A stretch of DNA of 5,568 nucleotides from Desulfobacteraceae bacterium (GTDB lineage: Bacteria > Desulfobacterota > Desulfobacteria > Desulfobacterales > SURF-7). Below are positions 1 to 5,568 of the stretch, in pieces; position 1 is the first letter of the stretch, and every line of letters starts with the position of its first letter. The stretch is from assembly GCA_030619585.1 (NCBI GenBank), contig JAUXBD010000125.1:1-5568 (forward strand), read 5' to 3'. The notes under the pieces are model-generated. The model was not told where the DNA came from. It ran no database searches and saw nothing but the letters and a program-made list of their open reading frames with translations. Position numbers and translations under genes: made by a program.

Positions 1-26
1 GGGATTTTGTCATTTATAATTTTTTT

Positions 27-193
27 ACCGCCCGCTCCCGATGATCGCTCAAGACGCAAAGAGCGCGGAGATGGATACTATTTTCTTTGCCTTTGGGATA
101 ACGGCAAAGAAAAGACTCAATTGCTACGCGAAAAACAGCTCTGCGTTTTTTGCGTCTTGAGCGAAGTCCCGGTGTGTGGGACAAGCGGGCGGT
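27..193. repeat. Nested inverted-repeat element, REP/MITE-like
   Basis: The element is bounded by perfect 10-base inverted arms (27-36 accgcccgct and 184-193 agcgggcggt). Inside lies a second pair, 46-60 and 149-163, perfect over 15 bases (cgctcaagacgcaaa and its complement). As RNA this extends to 46-70 with 139-163, 25 pairs including three G-U. An inner perfect 11-base pair (81-91 with 103-113) closes an 11-base loop, and a small hairpin (166-170 gtccc with 178-182 gggac) sits between the long stem and the outer right arm. Such nested symmetry is typical of small non-autonomous dispersed elements or REP/BIME-like repeats. No transposase and no clear target-site duplication is visible. A structured RNA is the main alternative. 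The pairing is seen directly; the class is inferred. Confidence 0.65.
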
Positions 194-265
194 GAATATT
201 TTTCTTTATATAAATTAACTTCAATCATCACAAATTAACGCATTTACCCGCATAACAAAGCTGGG

Positions 266-286
266 ACCTTCAGTATAACTGAAGGT
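266..286 (-). terminator. Hairpin downstream of the minus-strand gene
   Basis: A perfect 9-base stem (266-274 accttcagt, 278-286 actgaaggt) closes a 3-base loop and lies 24 bases past the stop codon of the minus-strand gene. The position fits an intrinsic terminator for that gene. However, the minus-strand sequence after the stem (cccagctttg) has only a weak T run, so termination may be inefficient or need a factor. The hairpin could also act on plus-strand transcripts coming from the left, where a short ttt follows. Confidence 0.45.
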
Positions 287-310
287 TTAATCGATTAATC
301 AAACAATTAT

Positions 311-724
311 TCAAAACGCTCCAAGCTGGCACTTTTTGATTTTAATACCCATGGACTCACAGGCACAGCTGACATCCATTTTCCCGATACCAAAACCTGA
401 CGCGATATCCCATGCGTTTTTACACAGAAGTTTGCCTTCATCAAGCTCGTCTTCAATAGCTTTTTGAAGCTCAGGGGAAACTGACGAAGCAGGTTTTACA
501 GTCTTTTTTTCAGGCGTATAACCATAAAGGCCCATCTGACATTTTGTAAGGTTGATGCCAAGGAAATCAGCATATATGCCAACCTCATCCGGGACAATTT
601 TGTGACCGCTTACTATTCTAAAAGCATCTATACATGAAAGTTCGCCATCAACGGTATACTTTAATACAAAAGCCTTTTTTGAATCATCAGGATTTTCGAT
701 TGTTTTTTGCTTTTCAGAGCCCAT
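311..724 (-). CDS. Duplicated-module Cys-containing small protein, unknown function
   Basis: A protein of 137 residues that I cannot assign to a named family. Two copies of one module lie exactly 70 residues apart with no gaps: residues 27-67 and 97-137 share 15 of 41 identities. Conserved positions are C31/C101, A34/A104, I37/I107, G40/G110, I43/I113, V48/V118, GI at 56-57/126-127, KCQ at 61-63/131-133 and G65/G135. A charged, Pro/Ser-containing linker separates them, and the N terminus is polar. No signal peptide or membrane segment is visible, so it is probably cytoplasmic. The spacing of Ala, Ile, Gly and Val in each module resembles a small helix-turn-helix fold; the paired Cys could instead bind a metal or form disulfides. 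Both ideas are inference. I chose the ATG at 722-724 because AGGGA lies 8 bases upstream; an in-frame TTG at 755-757 would add 11 residues but lacks a good ribosome site. The gene stands alone, divergent from ispG. Confidence 0.75.
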   Translation of the reverse strand: MGSEKQKTIENPDDSKKAFVLKYTVDGELSCIDAFRIVSGHKIVPDEVGIYADFLGINLTKCQMGLYGYTPEKKTVKPASSVSPELQKAIEDELDEGKLLCKNAWDIASGFGIGKMDVSCACESMGIKIKKCQLGAF

Positions 725-732
725 GGTAAAAG

Positions 733-737
733 TCCCT
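733..737 (-). promoter_or_regulatory. Ribosome binding site that decides the start
   Basis: On the minus strand AGGGA ends 8 bases before the ATG at 722-724. It lies downstream of the alternative TTG at 755-757, so it supports the shorter 137-residue product. Confidence 0.6.
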
Positions 738-777
738 ATAATTGACGATAAATTCAAAAATAATTAATAAATGCTTT

Positions 778-806
778 TTTATACTTCATTTCTCAGTTAA
801 AAACAA
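778..806 (-). promoter_or_regulatory. Predicted sigma-70 promoter of the small protein gene
   Basis: Reading the minus strand, TTGTTT (806-801) and TATAAA (783-778) are separated by 17 bases. The -10 matches the consensus at 5 of 6 positions and the -35 at 3 of 6. The start of transcription would fall near 771, giving a leader of about 45-50 bases before the ATG at 724. The surrounding DNA is AT-rich, so a chance match is possible. Confidence 0.4.
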
Positions 807-821
807 ATATATAAAATGAAG
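784..821. repeat. Inverted repeat overlapping the minus promoter
   Basis: The 8-base arms 784-791 (cttcattt) and 814-821 (aaatgaag) are perfect complements, separated by 22 bases. The left arm abuts the predicted -10 (778-783), the spacer between the arms covers the -35 (801-806), and the centre lies at about 802. Two sites about three helical turns apart on one face of the DNA would suit a dimeric or paired regulator. This is inferred from geometry only; no known regulator consensus is recognised. Confidence 0.35.
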
Positions 822-823
822 CG

Positions 824-863
824 CCCTATTTCACTTGAACTAGGATAGGGGGTCTGTTAACTT
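824..863 (+). promoter_or_regulatory. Possible promoter/operator region for ispG-proS-rel
   Basis: A short inverted repeat (824-829 ccctat, 845-850 ataggg) surrounds TTGAAC (835-840), a fair -35 match. At 17 bases distance lies taactt (858-863), only a 3 of 6 match to the -10. A better -10 word, tttaat (869-874), has no -35 at the right distance. One promoter for the operon is expected in this gap, but the sequence does not settle its exact place. The repeat may be an operator or chance. Confidence 0.25.
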
Positions 864-905
864 TTAAATTTAATGACATAGCTTTCCGCAAGGTCCGGTG
901 CTATA

Positions 906-1970
906 ATGGTTTTTAAAATAGACAGGAAAAAAACTCACCAGATACATGTGGGCAATGTGAAGGTTGGAGGCTTTGCGCCTGTCAGCGTCCAGTCCATGAC
1001 AAACACATTGACCCAGGATGTAACAGCCACGGTTGCACAAATAAAACGCCTGGAAAAGGCGGGCTGTGAAATCATAAGGGTAGCTGTGCCTGACCAGGAG
1101 GCAGCGTCTGCGATTGCCCTGATAAAGAAAGAGATCTCCATCCCCCTTATTGCCGACATTCATTTTGACTATCGTCTGGCTGTGGCTTCAGCAACAAAAG
1201 GGGCGGACGCGTTAAGGATCAATCCCGGAAACATAGGAGGCAAGAAAAAAGTAAAGGAAGTTGTTAATTGCGCGAATGATCATAACATACCGATTCGCGT
1301 AGGTGTTAATGCCGGATCCCTTGAAAAGGATATACTCGAAAGACACAAAGGTGTTACTCCCGAGGCTATGGTGGAAAGTGCCATGGGAAATATCAACCTG
1401 CTTTTATCCCTGAATTTTGATAAAATAAAAATTTCCATAAAGGCATCTGATGTGCCGCGTACCATAGAGGCATACAGGTTGCTCTCTTCAAAGACAGACT
1501 TTCCCCTCCATGTGGGAGTTACAGAAGCAGGCGGCCAGTATCCGGGAGCTGTGAAATCCTCTATTGGTATCGGTATGCTCCTTTCCGAGGGCATAGGAGA
1601 TACAATCCGGGTCTCATTGACCCGTGATCCGGTTGAAGAGATAAGGGTTGGTTATGAGATTCTTAAAGCCCTTAATATCAGACAGCACGGCCCGGACATT
1701 ATCTCCTGCCCCACATGCGGACGCTGCAACATAGACCTTTTTGATATTGCCGAAAAAGTGGAAGATGCGCTTATGTACAAGCCGGTTCCAATCAAGATCG
1801 CAATAATGGGGTGTGTGGTAAACGGTCCGGGAGAGGCAAAGGAGGCGGACATAGGCATTGCCGGAGGCAACGGCACAGGTATACTGTTTAAAAAAGGAAA
1901 AGTTGTGAGAAAATTTCCCCAGGACAAGCTTGTGGAGGTGTTGCTTGAGGAAGTTGAAAAAATGAGCTAA
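906..1970 (+). CDS. ispG: (E)-4-hydroxy-3-methylbut-2-enyl diphosphate synthase IspG (GcpE)
   Basis: Cytoplasmic iron-sulfur enzyme of the MEP isoprenoid pathway. It reductively opens 2-C-methyl-D-erythritol 2,4-cyclodiphosphate to HMBPP with electrons from flavodoxin or ferredoxin. The 354 residues match the usual two-domain bacterial form. The N-terminal TIM-barrel part (about 1-260) carries the family signatures PVSVQSMTNT (25-34), LIADIHFDYR (81-90) and RINPGNIG (104-111). The C-terminal cluster domain has C268-P-T-C271 and C303-VVNGPG-E310, the three Cys and one Glu expected to hold the 4Fe-4S cluster, with the family's 7-residue C-to-E spacing. The frame has a stop (879-881) upstream and no other start before the ATG at 906. 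Its ribosome site is modest: GGTG five bases upstream or AAGG twelve bases upstream. It is the first gene of the probable operon with proS 41 bases on. Identification is secure. Confidence 0.97.
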   Translation: MVFKIDRKKTHQIHVGNVKVGGFAPVSVQSMTNTLTQDVTATVAQIKRLEKAGCEIIRVAVPDQEAASAIALIKKEISIPLIADIHFDYRLAVASATKGADALRINPGNIGGKKKVKEVVNCANDHNIPIRVGVNAGSLEKDILERHKGVTPEAMVESAMGNINLLLSLNFDKIKISIKASDVPRTIEAYRLLSSKTDFPLHVGVTEAGGQYPGAVKSSIGIGMLLSEGIGDTIRVSLTRDPVEEIRVGYEILKALNIRQHGPDIISCPTCGRCNIDLFDIAEKVEDALMYKPVPIKIAIMGCVVNGPGEAKEADIGIAGGNGTGILFKKGKVVRKFPQDKLVEVLLEEVEKMS

Positions 1971-2011
1971 AGTTTGAAGTGAGCTAAAATAATTAAATAA
2001 AAGGTAACAAT

Positions 2012-3535
2012 ATGGGAGAAACAAACAAGACGGCGATCACACCCACACGGGAAGAAGATTATCCGGAATGGTATCAGCAGGTGGTAAAGGCTTCAGACAT
2101 GGCAGACACTTCACCGGTAAGGGGTTGCATGGTGATAAAGCCGTGGGGATATGCTTTGTGGGAGAATATATCAAAGATATTGGATGGGATGTTCAAGGAG
2201 TCCGGGGTCAAAAACGCTTATTTCCCCCTTTTTATTCCCCTTAGTTTTCTTGAAAAAGAGGCGGAGCATGTTGAAGGTTTTGCAAAAGAGTGCGCAGTGG
2301 TAACCCACCACAGACTTGAAAAAAAGGGGGACAAAGGGCTCGTGCCCGCAGGAAAGCTTACGGAACCGCTGGTTGTGCGTCCTACTTCTGAGACAATCAT
2401 CGGCGACTCATTTGCAAAGTGGATATCAAGCTACCGTGATCTTCCGGTTCTTATAAACCAGTGGGCAAATGTTGTAAGGTGGGAGATGCGTACCAGAATT
2501 TTTTTAAGGACCAGTGAATTTTTATGGCAGGAGGGGCATACTGCCCACGCCACAAAAAAAGAAGCCATCCAGCGCACCAATATGATGCTTGATGTCTATA
2601 ATAAATTTGCCGAAGATTATCTTGCAATGCCTGTAATCAAGGGTAGAAAAACCGCTTCTGAAAGATTTCCCGGCGCTGTTGACACCTTGTGCATCGAAGG
2701 GATGATGCAGGACAAAAAAGCTCTCCAGGCAGGCACCTCTCATTTTCTGGGCCAGAACTTTGCAAAATCGTCCGGTATCAAGTTCCAGTCAAAAGAAGAA
2801 GAGGAGGTGTTTGCATGGACAACATCATGGGGTGTTTCAACCCGTCTTATCGGCGGGCTTATCATGGCCCACGGTGATGATGACGGCATCATACTACCCC
2901 CCAAAGTGGCTTCTTCACATCTTGTGTTACTTCCCATATACAGAAAACCAAATGACAGGTCGAGGGTTATGGAGTTTACACAAAACCTTGCAAAAGAGCT
3001 AAAGGCAAAGCATTACCATAACCAAGGGCTTGAAGTTGAGATTGACAGTCGAGAAATAGGTGGCGCCAGGGGATGGGAGTGGATAAAAAAGGGTATACCT
3101 GTCCGTGTTGAGATCGGCCCAAGGGATATTGACAACGACTCGGTGTTTGTCGCAAGAAGAGACATGGGGCATCGGGACAAGAAATCGATGAAAAGAGAGG
3201 TTTTTATCGGACAGATAACAGATATCCTTGATGAAATCCAGAATAACATATTTGACAGGGCTCTTGAGTTCAGAAAGACAAACACCGTTCATATAAACAG
3301 CAACAAAGAGTTTTACTCTTTCTTTACTCCTGAAAATATTCAAAAGCCGGAGATCCACGGCGGTTTTGCAATGTCACACTGGTGTGGCTCAGATAAATGT
3401 GAGGCAAAAATAAAAGATGATCTGAAAGTAACAATCCGATGCATTCCCCTTGATGACAATAATGATGAAAAAGGAGAGTGCATCTGTTGTGAGAAACCAA
3501 GCCGCAGGCGGGTCGTTTTTGCAAAGGCTTACTAG
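2012..3535 (+). CDS. proS: Prolyl-tRNA synthetase, insertion-free archaeal/eukaryotic-like type
   Basis: Class II cytoplasmic enzyme that joins proline to tRNA-Pro using ATP. Visible parts: the RPTSE loop (123-127), motif 2 (R156-W-E158 to RTSEF 166-170), the QEGHTAH segment (173-179), motif 3 (WGVSTR 273-278 with HGDDDG 287-292), then an anticodon-binding domain (about 300-410). A C-terminal zinc-type domain follows with C458-x4-C463 and C490-x2-C493, and the chain ends in tyrosine, as in the insertion-free type. Only about 110 residues separate motifs 2 and 3, so the INS editing domain of the common bacterial enzyme (about 180 residues) is absent. The 507-residue length also fits the short type. 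The enzyme cannot clear Ala-tRNA-Pro in cis, so a separate trans-editing protein is expected (inference). Start ATG has AAGG seven bases upstream. It sits between ispG and rel. Confidence 0.97.
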   Translation: MGETNKTAITPTREEDYPEWYQQVVKASDMADTSPVRGCMVIKPWGYALWENISKILDGMFKESGVKNAYFPLFIPLSFLEKEAEHVEGFAKECAVVTHHRLEKKGDKGLVPAGKLTEPLVVRPTSETIIGDSFAKWISSYRDLPVLINQWANVVRWEMRTRIFLRTSEFLWQEGHTAHATKKEAIQRTNMMLDVYNKFAEDYLAMPVIKGRKTASERFPGAVDTLCIEGMMQDKKALQAGTSHFLGQNFAKSSGIKFQSKEEEEVFAWTTSWGVSTRLIGGLIMAHGDDDGIILPPKVASSHLVLLPIYRKPNDRSRVMEFTQNLAKELKAKHYHNQGLEVEIDSREIGGARGWEWIKKGIPVRVEIGPRDIDNDSVFVARRDMGHRDKKSMKREVFIGQITDILDEIQNNIFDRALEFRKTNTVHINSNKEFYSFFTPENIQKPEIHGGFAMSHWCGSDKCEAKIKDDLKVTIRCIPLDDNNDEKGECICCEKPSRRRVVFAKAY

Positions 3536-3597
3536 GCAAAAAAGGGCCCGGGGCGACTGCTTTGTTCCCCATGCTCTAAGTACAATGCGACATTAAG
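3536..3597 (+). promoter_or_regulatory. proS-rel spacer with a -10-like box and no Shine-Dalgarno
   Basis: This 62-base gap has a GC-rich patch (3543-3554) but no proper terminator: the gggccc palindrome and a gggg/cccc pairing are too short, and no T run follows. TACAAT (3581-3586) matches the -10 consensus at 5 of 6, but no acceptable -35 lies 16-18 bases upstream. A start there would fall about 5 bases before the rel ATG. No purine-rich ribosome site precedes that ATG. Read-through from proS remains the simplest source of rel mRNA; an internal, nearly leaderless start is possible. Confidence 0.25.
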
Positions 3598-5568
3598 ATG
3601 ATACGAATAAACGACATACTTGACAAAATCCTTGATTTTAATCCTGAGGCAGACTTAGATATTGTGGATCGTGCCTATATTTTTTCGGCAAGAGTTCACG
3701 ATGGTCAGGTGCGACTTTCCGGTGAACCATACCTCTCCCATCCCCTTGAAGTCGCTTACATTCTGGCAGAGTTGAAACTTGATGGGATCAGTGTCGCCGC
3801 CGGTCTTTTGCACGATGTTGTGGAAGATACCCATGCCACATCAGAAGATATAGAGAAAATGTTCGGCCCGCAGGTTACTCATATCGTCTCCGGGGTTACC
3901 AAGCTTAGCAAGCTTTCATTCAGCGATTCACAGGCCCGCCAGGCAGAAAATATGAGAAAAATGATACTGGCCATGGCAGACGATATACGCGTGGTGCTGA
4001 TAAAGCTGGCCGACCGGCTGCACAACATGAGAACTCTGCAGTTTCACAAGGAGCATAAAAGACGAAAAATCGCCAAAGAGACCTTAGATATTTATGCTCC
4101 CATCGCAGGACGCCTTGGAATTCAAGATATAAAACGCCAGCTTGAGAATGTTGCATTTAAATATCTTCATCCTGATCAATATAAAGAGATTGAAAGAAGG
4201 ATAAACAGGGATAGGGATGAAAGGGAGAAGTATATAAGCCGCGTCAAGAAAATAATTGATGAAAAGATGGAAGAAGCAGGCATTGATTGCGAAGTTTTGG
4301 GCAGACACAAGCATTACTACAGCGTTTACAGGAAAATGATGACACAGGATCTTTCTTATGATGAAGTTTACGACATTATTGCATTCAGAATTATAATGGA
4401 CAAAGTCTCCCAGTGCTATGAAGTGCTGGGGATTTTACATGCATTGTGGAAGCCGATCCCACAGAAATTTAAGGATTATATCGGCTTTCCAAAAGCAAAT
4501 ATGTACCAGTCACTACATACAACGGTTATAGGTCCTTCCGGCGAAAGAGTCGAGATACAGATCAGGACCAAAGAGATGGATAAAGTGGCTAAATCCGGTA
4601 TTGCCGCTCACTGGAGCTACAAAGAGGGCAAAAGTATTGACGAGAAGACAGGGCAGGCATTTGCCTGGATTCGCAACTTGGTTGAAAACCAGGAAAACAT
4701 AAAAGATCCTGATGAATTTATGGAAAGTGTGCGTATAGATCTTTTTCCTGATGAAGCCTATGTTTTCACACCCCATGGTGACATAAAATCTTTGCCCAAA
4801 GGTGCAACCCCGGTTGATTTTGCCTATCATATCCACACCGAAGTTGGGAACCGGTGTGTCGGCGCCAAAGTAAACGGTCGTATAGCGAACCTTTCTGCTG
4901 AACTCAATACCGGAGATATCGTTGAAATAATAACATCAAAAAACCATCAACCAAGCAAGGACTGGCTGAATTTTGTCAAGACGGTCAAGGCCCGTTCAAG
5001 AATAAGACAGCATATCAAGGTTCAGGAAAAGGAACGGAGCATCACCCTTGGCAAAGAGATGTGTGAAAAGGCCTTTCGCAAAAACCACATGAATTTTAAT
5101 GCGCTATTAAGATCAGAGGAGATGGGAAAGGCGGTAAAAGATTTTGGCTTTAAAACCGCAGAAGATCTTATAGCAGATGTGGGGTATGGTAAAATAACAT
5201 CCCTGCAGGTACTTCACAAGTTTACACCCAAGCCCGAACCGGAAGATACGGACAAGTCTATCCTGGACAGATTGATCGGACGTAAGAGTAAGAAGAAATC
5301 GCCTGATGGGGTGATTGTAAAGGGCGTTGACGATATTCTGGTTAAATTCGGAAAATGCTGCCAGCCGGTTCCCGGCGATTCAATAACAGGATATATTACC
5401 CGGGGATTCGGTGTGACAATACACAGGGTAAATTGCATAAATGCACTGAAGATGTCCCCTGAAAGACGTGTGGATGTGAATTGGGATCAGGACATGTCTG
5501 AAACATATCCTGTAAAAGTCAAGGTCTGTTCACACGATAAGGTGGGGCTTTTGGCGGAGATTACGGCA
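3598..5568 (+). CDS. rel: Bifunctional (p)ppGpp synthetase/hydrolase, Rel/SpoT type (3' end outside window)
   Basis: Long RSH enzyme that makes (p)ppGpp from ATP and GTP/GDP and also hydrolyses it; it controls the stringent response at the ribosome. The frame is open for 657 codons and runs off the window. Domains in order: HD hydrolase (about 20-150) with R39, H48, H72-D73, E76-D77, D139 and N143 all present, so hydrolysis should be active, unlike E. coli RelA. Next is the synthetase (about 195-340) with R236, D259, Y303 and E319 of VEIQIRT. Then TGS (about 385-447, HIHT at 411-414), a helical region, a zinc-finger-like domain (C587-C588, H609, C613), and an ACT domain starting near 637 and cut at 657. 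About 60-75 residues should be missing, judged from the usual 710-730. The synthetase charge motif reads KFKD (290-293), the basic bifunctional class rather than RelA-like EXDD. The start is fixed by the conserved N terminus; an upstream in-frame stop lies at 3577-3579. Confidence 0.96.
   Translation, partial: MIRINDILDKILDFNPEADLDIVDRAYIFSARVHDGQVRLSGEPYLSHPLEVAYILAELKLDGISVAAGLLHDVVEDTHATSEDIEKMFGPQVTHIVSGVTKLSKLSFSDSQARQAENMRKMILAMADDIRVVLIKLADRLHNMRTLQFHKEHKRRKIAKETLDIYAPIAGRLGIQDIKRQLENVAFKYLHPDQYKEIERRINRDRDEREKYISRVKKIIDEKMEEAGIDCEVLGRHKHYYSVYRKMMTQDLSYDEVYDIIAFRIIMDKVSQCYEVLGILHALWKPIPQKFKDYIGFPKANMYQSLHTTVIGPSGERVEIQIRTKEMDKVAKSGIAAHWSYKEGKSIDEKTGQAFAWIRNLVENQENIKDPDEFMESVRIDLFPDEAYVFTPHGDIKSLPKGATPVDFAYHIHTEVGNRCVGAKVNGRIANLSAELNTGDIVEIITSKNHQPSKDWLNFVKTVKARSRIRQHIKVQEKERSITLGKEMCEKAFRKNHMNFNALLRSEEMGKAVKDFGFKTAEDLIADVGYGKITSLQVLHKFTPKPEPEDTDKSILDRLIGRKSKKKSPDGVIVKGVDDILVKFGKCCQPVPGDSITGYITRGFGVTIHRVNCINALKMSPERRVDVNWDQDMSETYPVKVKVCSHDKVGLLAEITA

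Larger units (their letters stand above)
1..310. other. Gene-free left end
   Basis: No protein-coding gene is supported in these 310 bases. An open frame at 7-195 on the plus strand exists only because it runs through the inverted-repeat element. Its translation is low-complexity and charged, it has no recognisable domain, and its beginning and end coincide with the repeat. The stretch holds the nested inverted repeat (27-193), an AT-rich spacer (194-265), and a hairpin (266-286) that probably ends the minus-strand gene to the right. The gene to the left, if any, lies outside the window. Confidence 0.7.

Noticed and set aside
27..193. Integron attC site or CRISPR repeats
   Set aside because: The outer arms do not end in the attC core sites (GTTRRRY and complement), no integrase or cassette array is present, and there are no evenly spaced direct repeats with unique spacers.
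7..195. Plus-strand open frame of 62 codons at the left end
   Set aside because: It is the translation of the nested inverted repeat, with no domain, no ribosome site and boundaries matching the repeat.
870..1163. Minus-strand open frames antisense to ispG (also at 935-1159, 1280-1594, 1614-2024, 1652-1927)
   Set aside because: They lie inside a secure conserved gene on the other strand and their translations show no domain; they are shadows of ispG codon use.
3543..3571. GC-rich patch after proS as an intrinsic terminator
   Set aside because: Possible stems are only 3-4 pairs (gggccc, gggg with cccc across a 13-base loop), and no T run follows on the plus strand.
2218..3572. Open frames on both strands within proS, the longest at 2999-3358 minus
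   Set aside because: proS is conserved over its full length here; the alternative translations are compositionally odd and match nothing I recognise.
3585..3596. Three-codon frame (ATG CGA CAT TAA) ending one base before the rel start, as a leader peptide
   Set aside because: No ribosome site, too short to attenuate and likely to arise by chance.
3920..5438. Minus-strand open frames opposite rel (3920-4156, 4084-4314, 4513-4836, 5214-5438)
   Set aside because: The plus-strand frame encodes an uninterrupted, fully recognisable Rel protein with all catalytic residues; these are shadows.

Overview
The window looks like an ordinary chromosomal segment of a Gram-negative bacterium, most likely a Desulfobacterota / deltaproteobacterial sulfate reducer. 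That placement is an inference from three things: the gene order ispG - proS - rel, the insertion-free (archaeal/eukaryotic-like) prolyl-tRNA synthetase, and the moderate base composition. It rests on family knowledge, not on a search.

Layout: positions 1-310 hold no convincing gene. They contain a striking nested inverted-repeat element (27-193) that can fold into a long branched structure, followed by a small hairpin (266-286) just past the end of a minus-strand gene. That gene (311-724, minus) encodes a 137-residue protein of unknown function made of two copies of a roughly 41-residue Cys-containing module. Positions 725-905 form a divergent intergenic region with a plausible minus-strand promoter and two short inverted repeats.

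From 906 to the right edge, three genes run in the same direction: ispG (906-1970, isoprenoid synthesis by the MEP pathway), proS (2012-3535, prolyl-tRNA synthetase without the INS editing domain), and a bifunctional Rel/SpoT-type (p)ppGpp synthetase/hydrolase (3598 to the window end, cut inside its ACT domain). Gaps are 41 and 62 bases with no convincing terminator, so co-transcription is likely. The common thread is growth-rate housekeeping: isoprenoid supply, tRNA charging, and the alarmone enzyme that responds to uncharged tRNA.

Nothing here is clearly a new defence or mobile system. The parts most worth a second look are the branched inverted-repeat element at the left end and the duplicated-module small protein.
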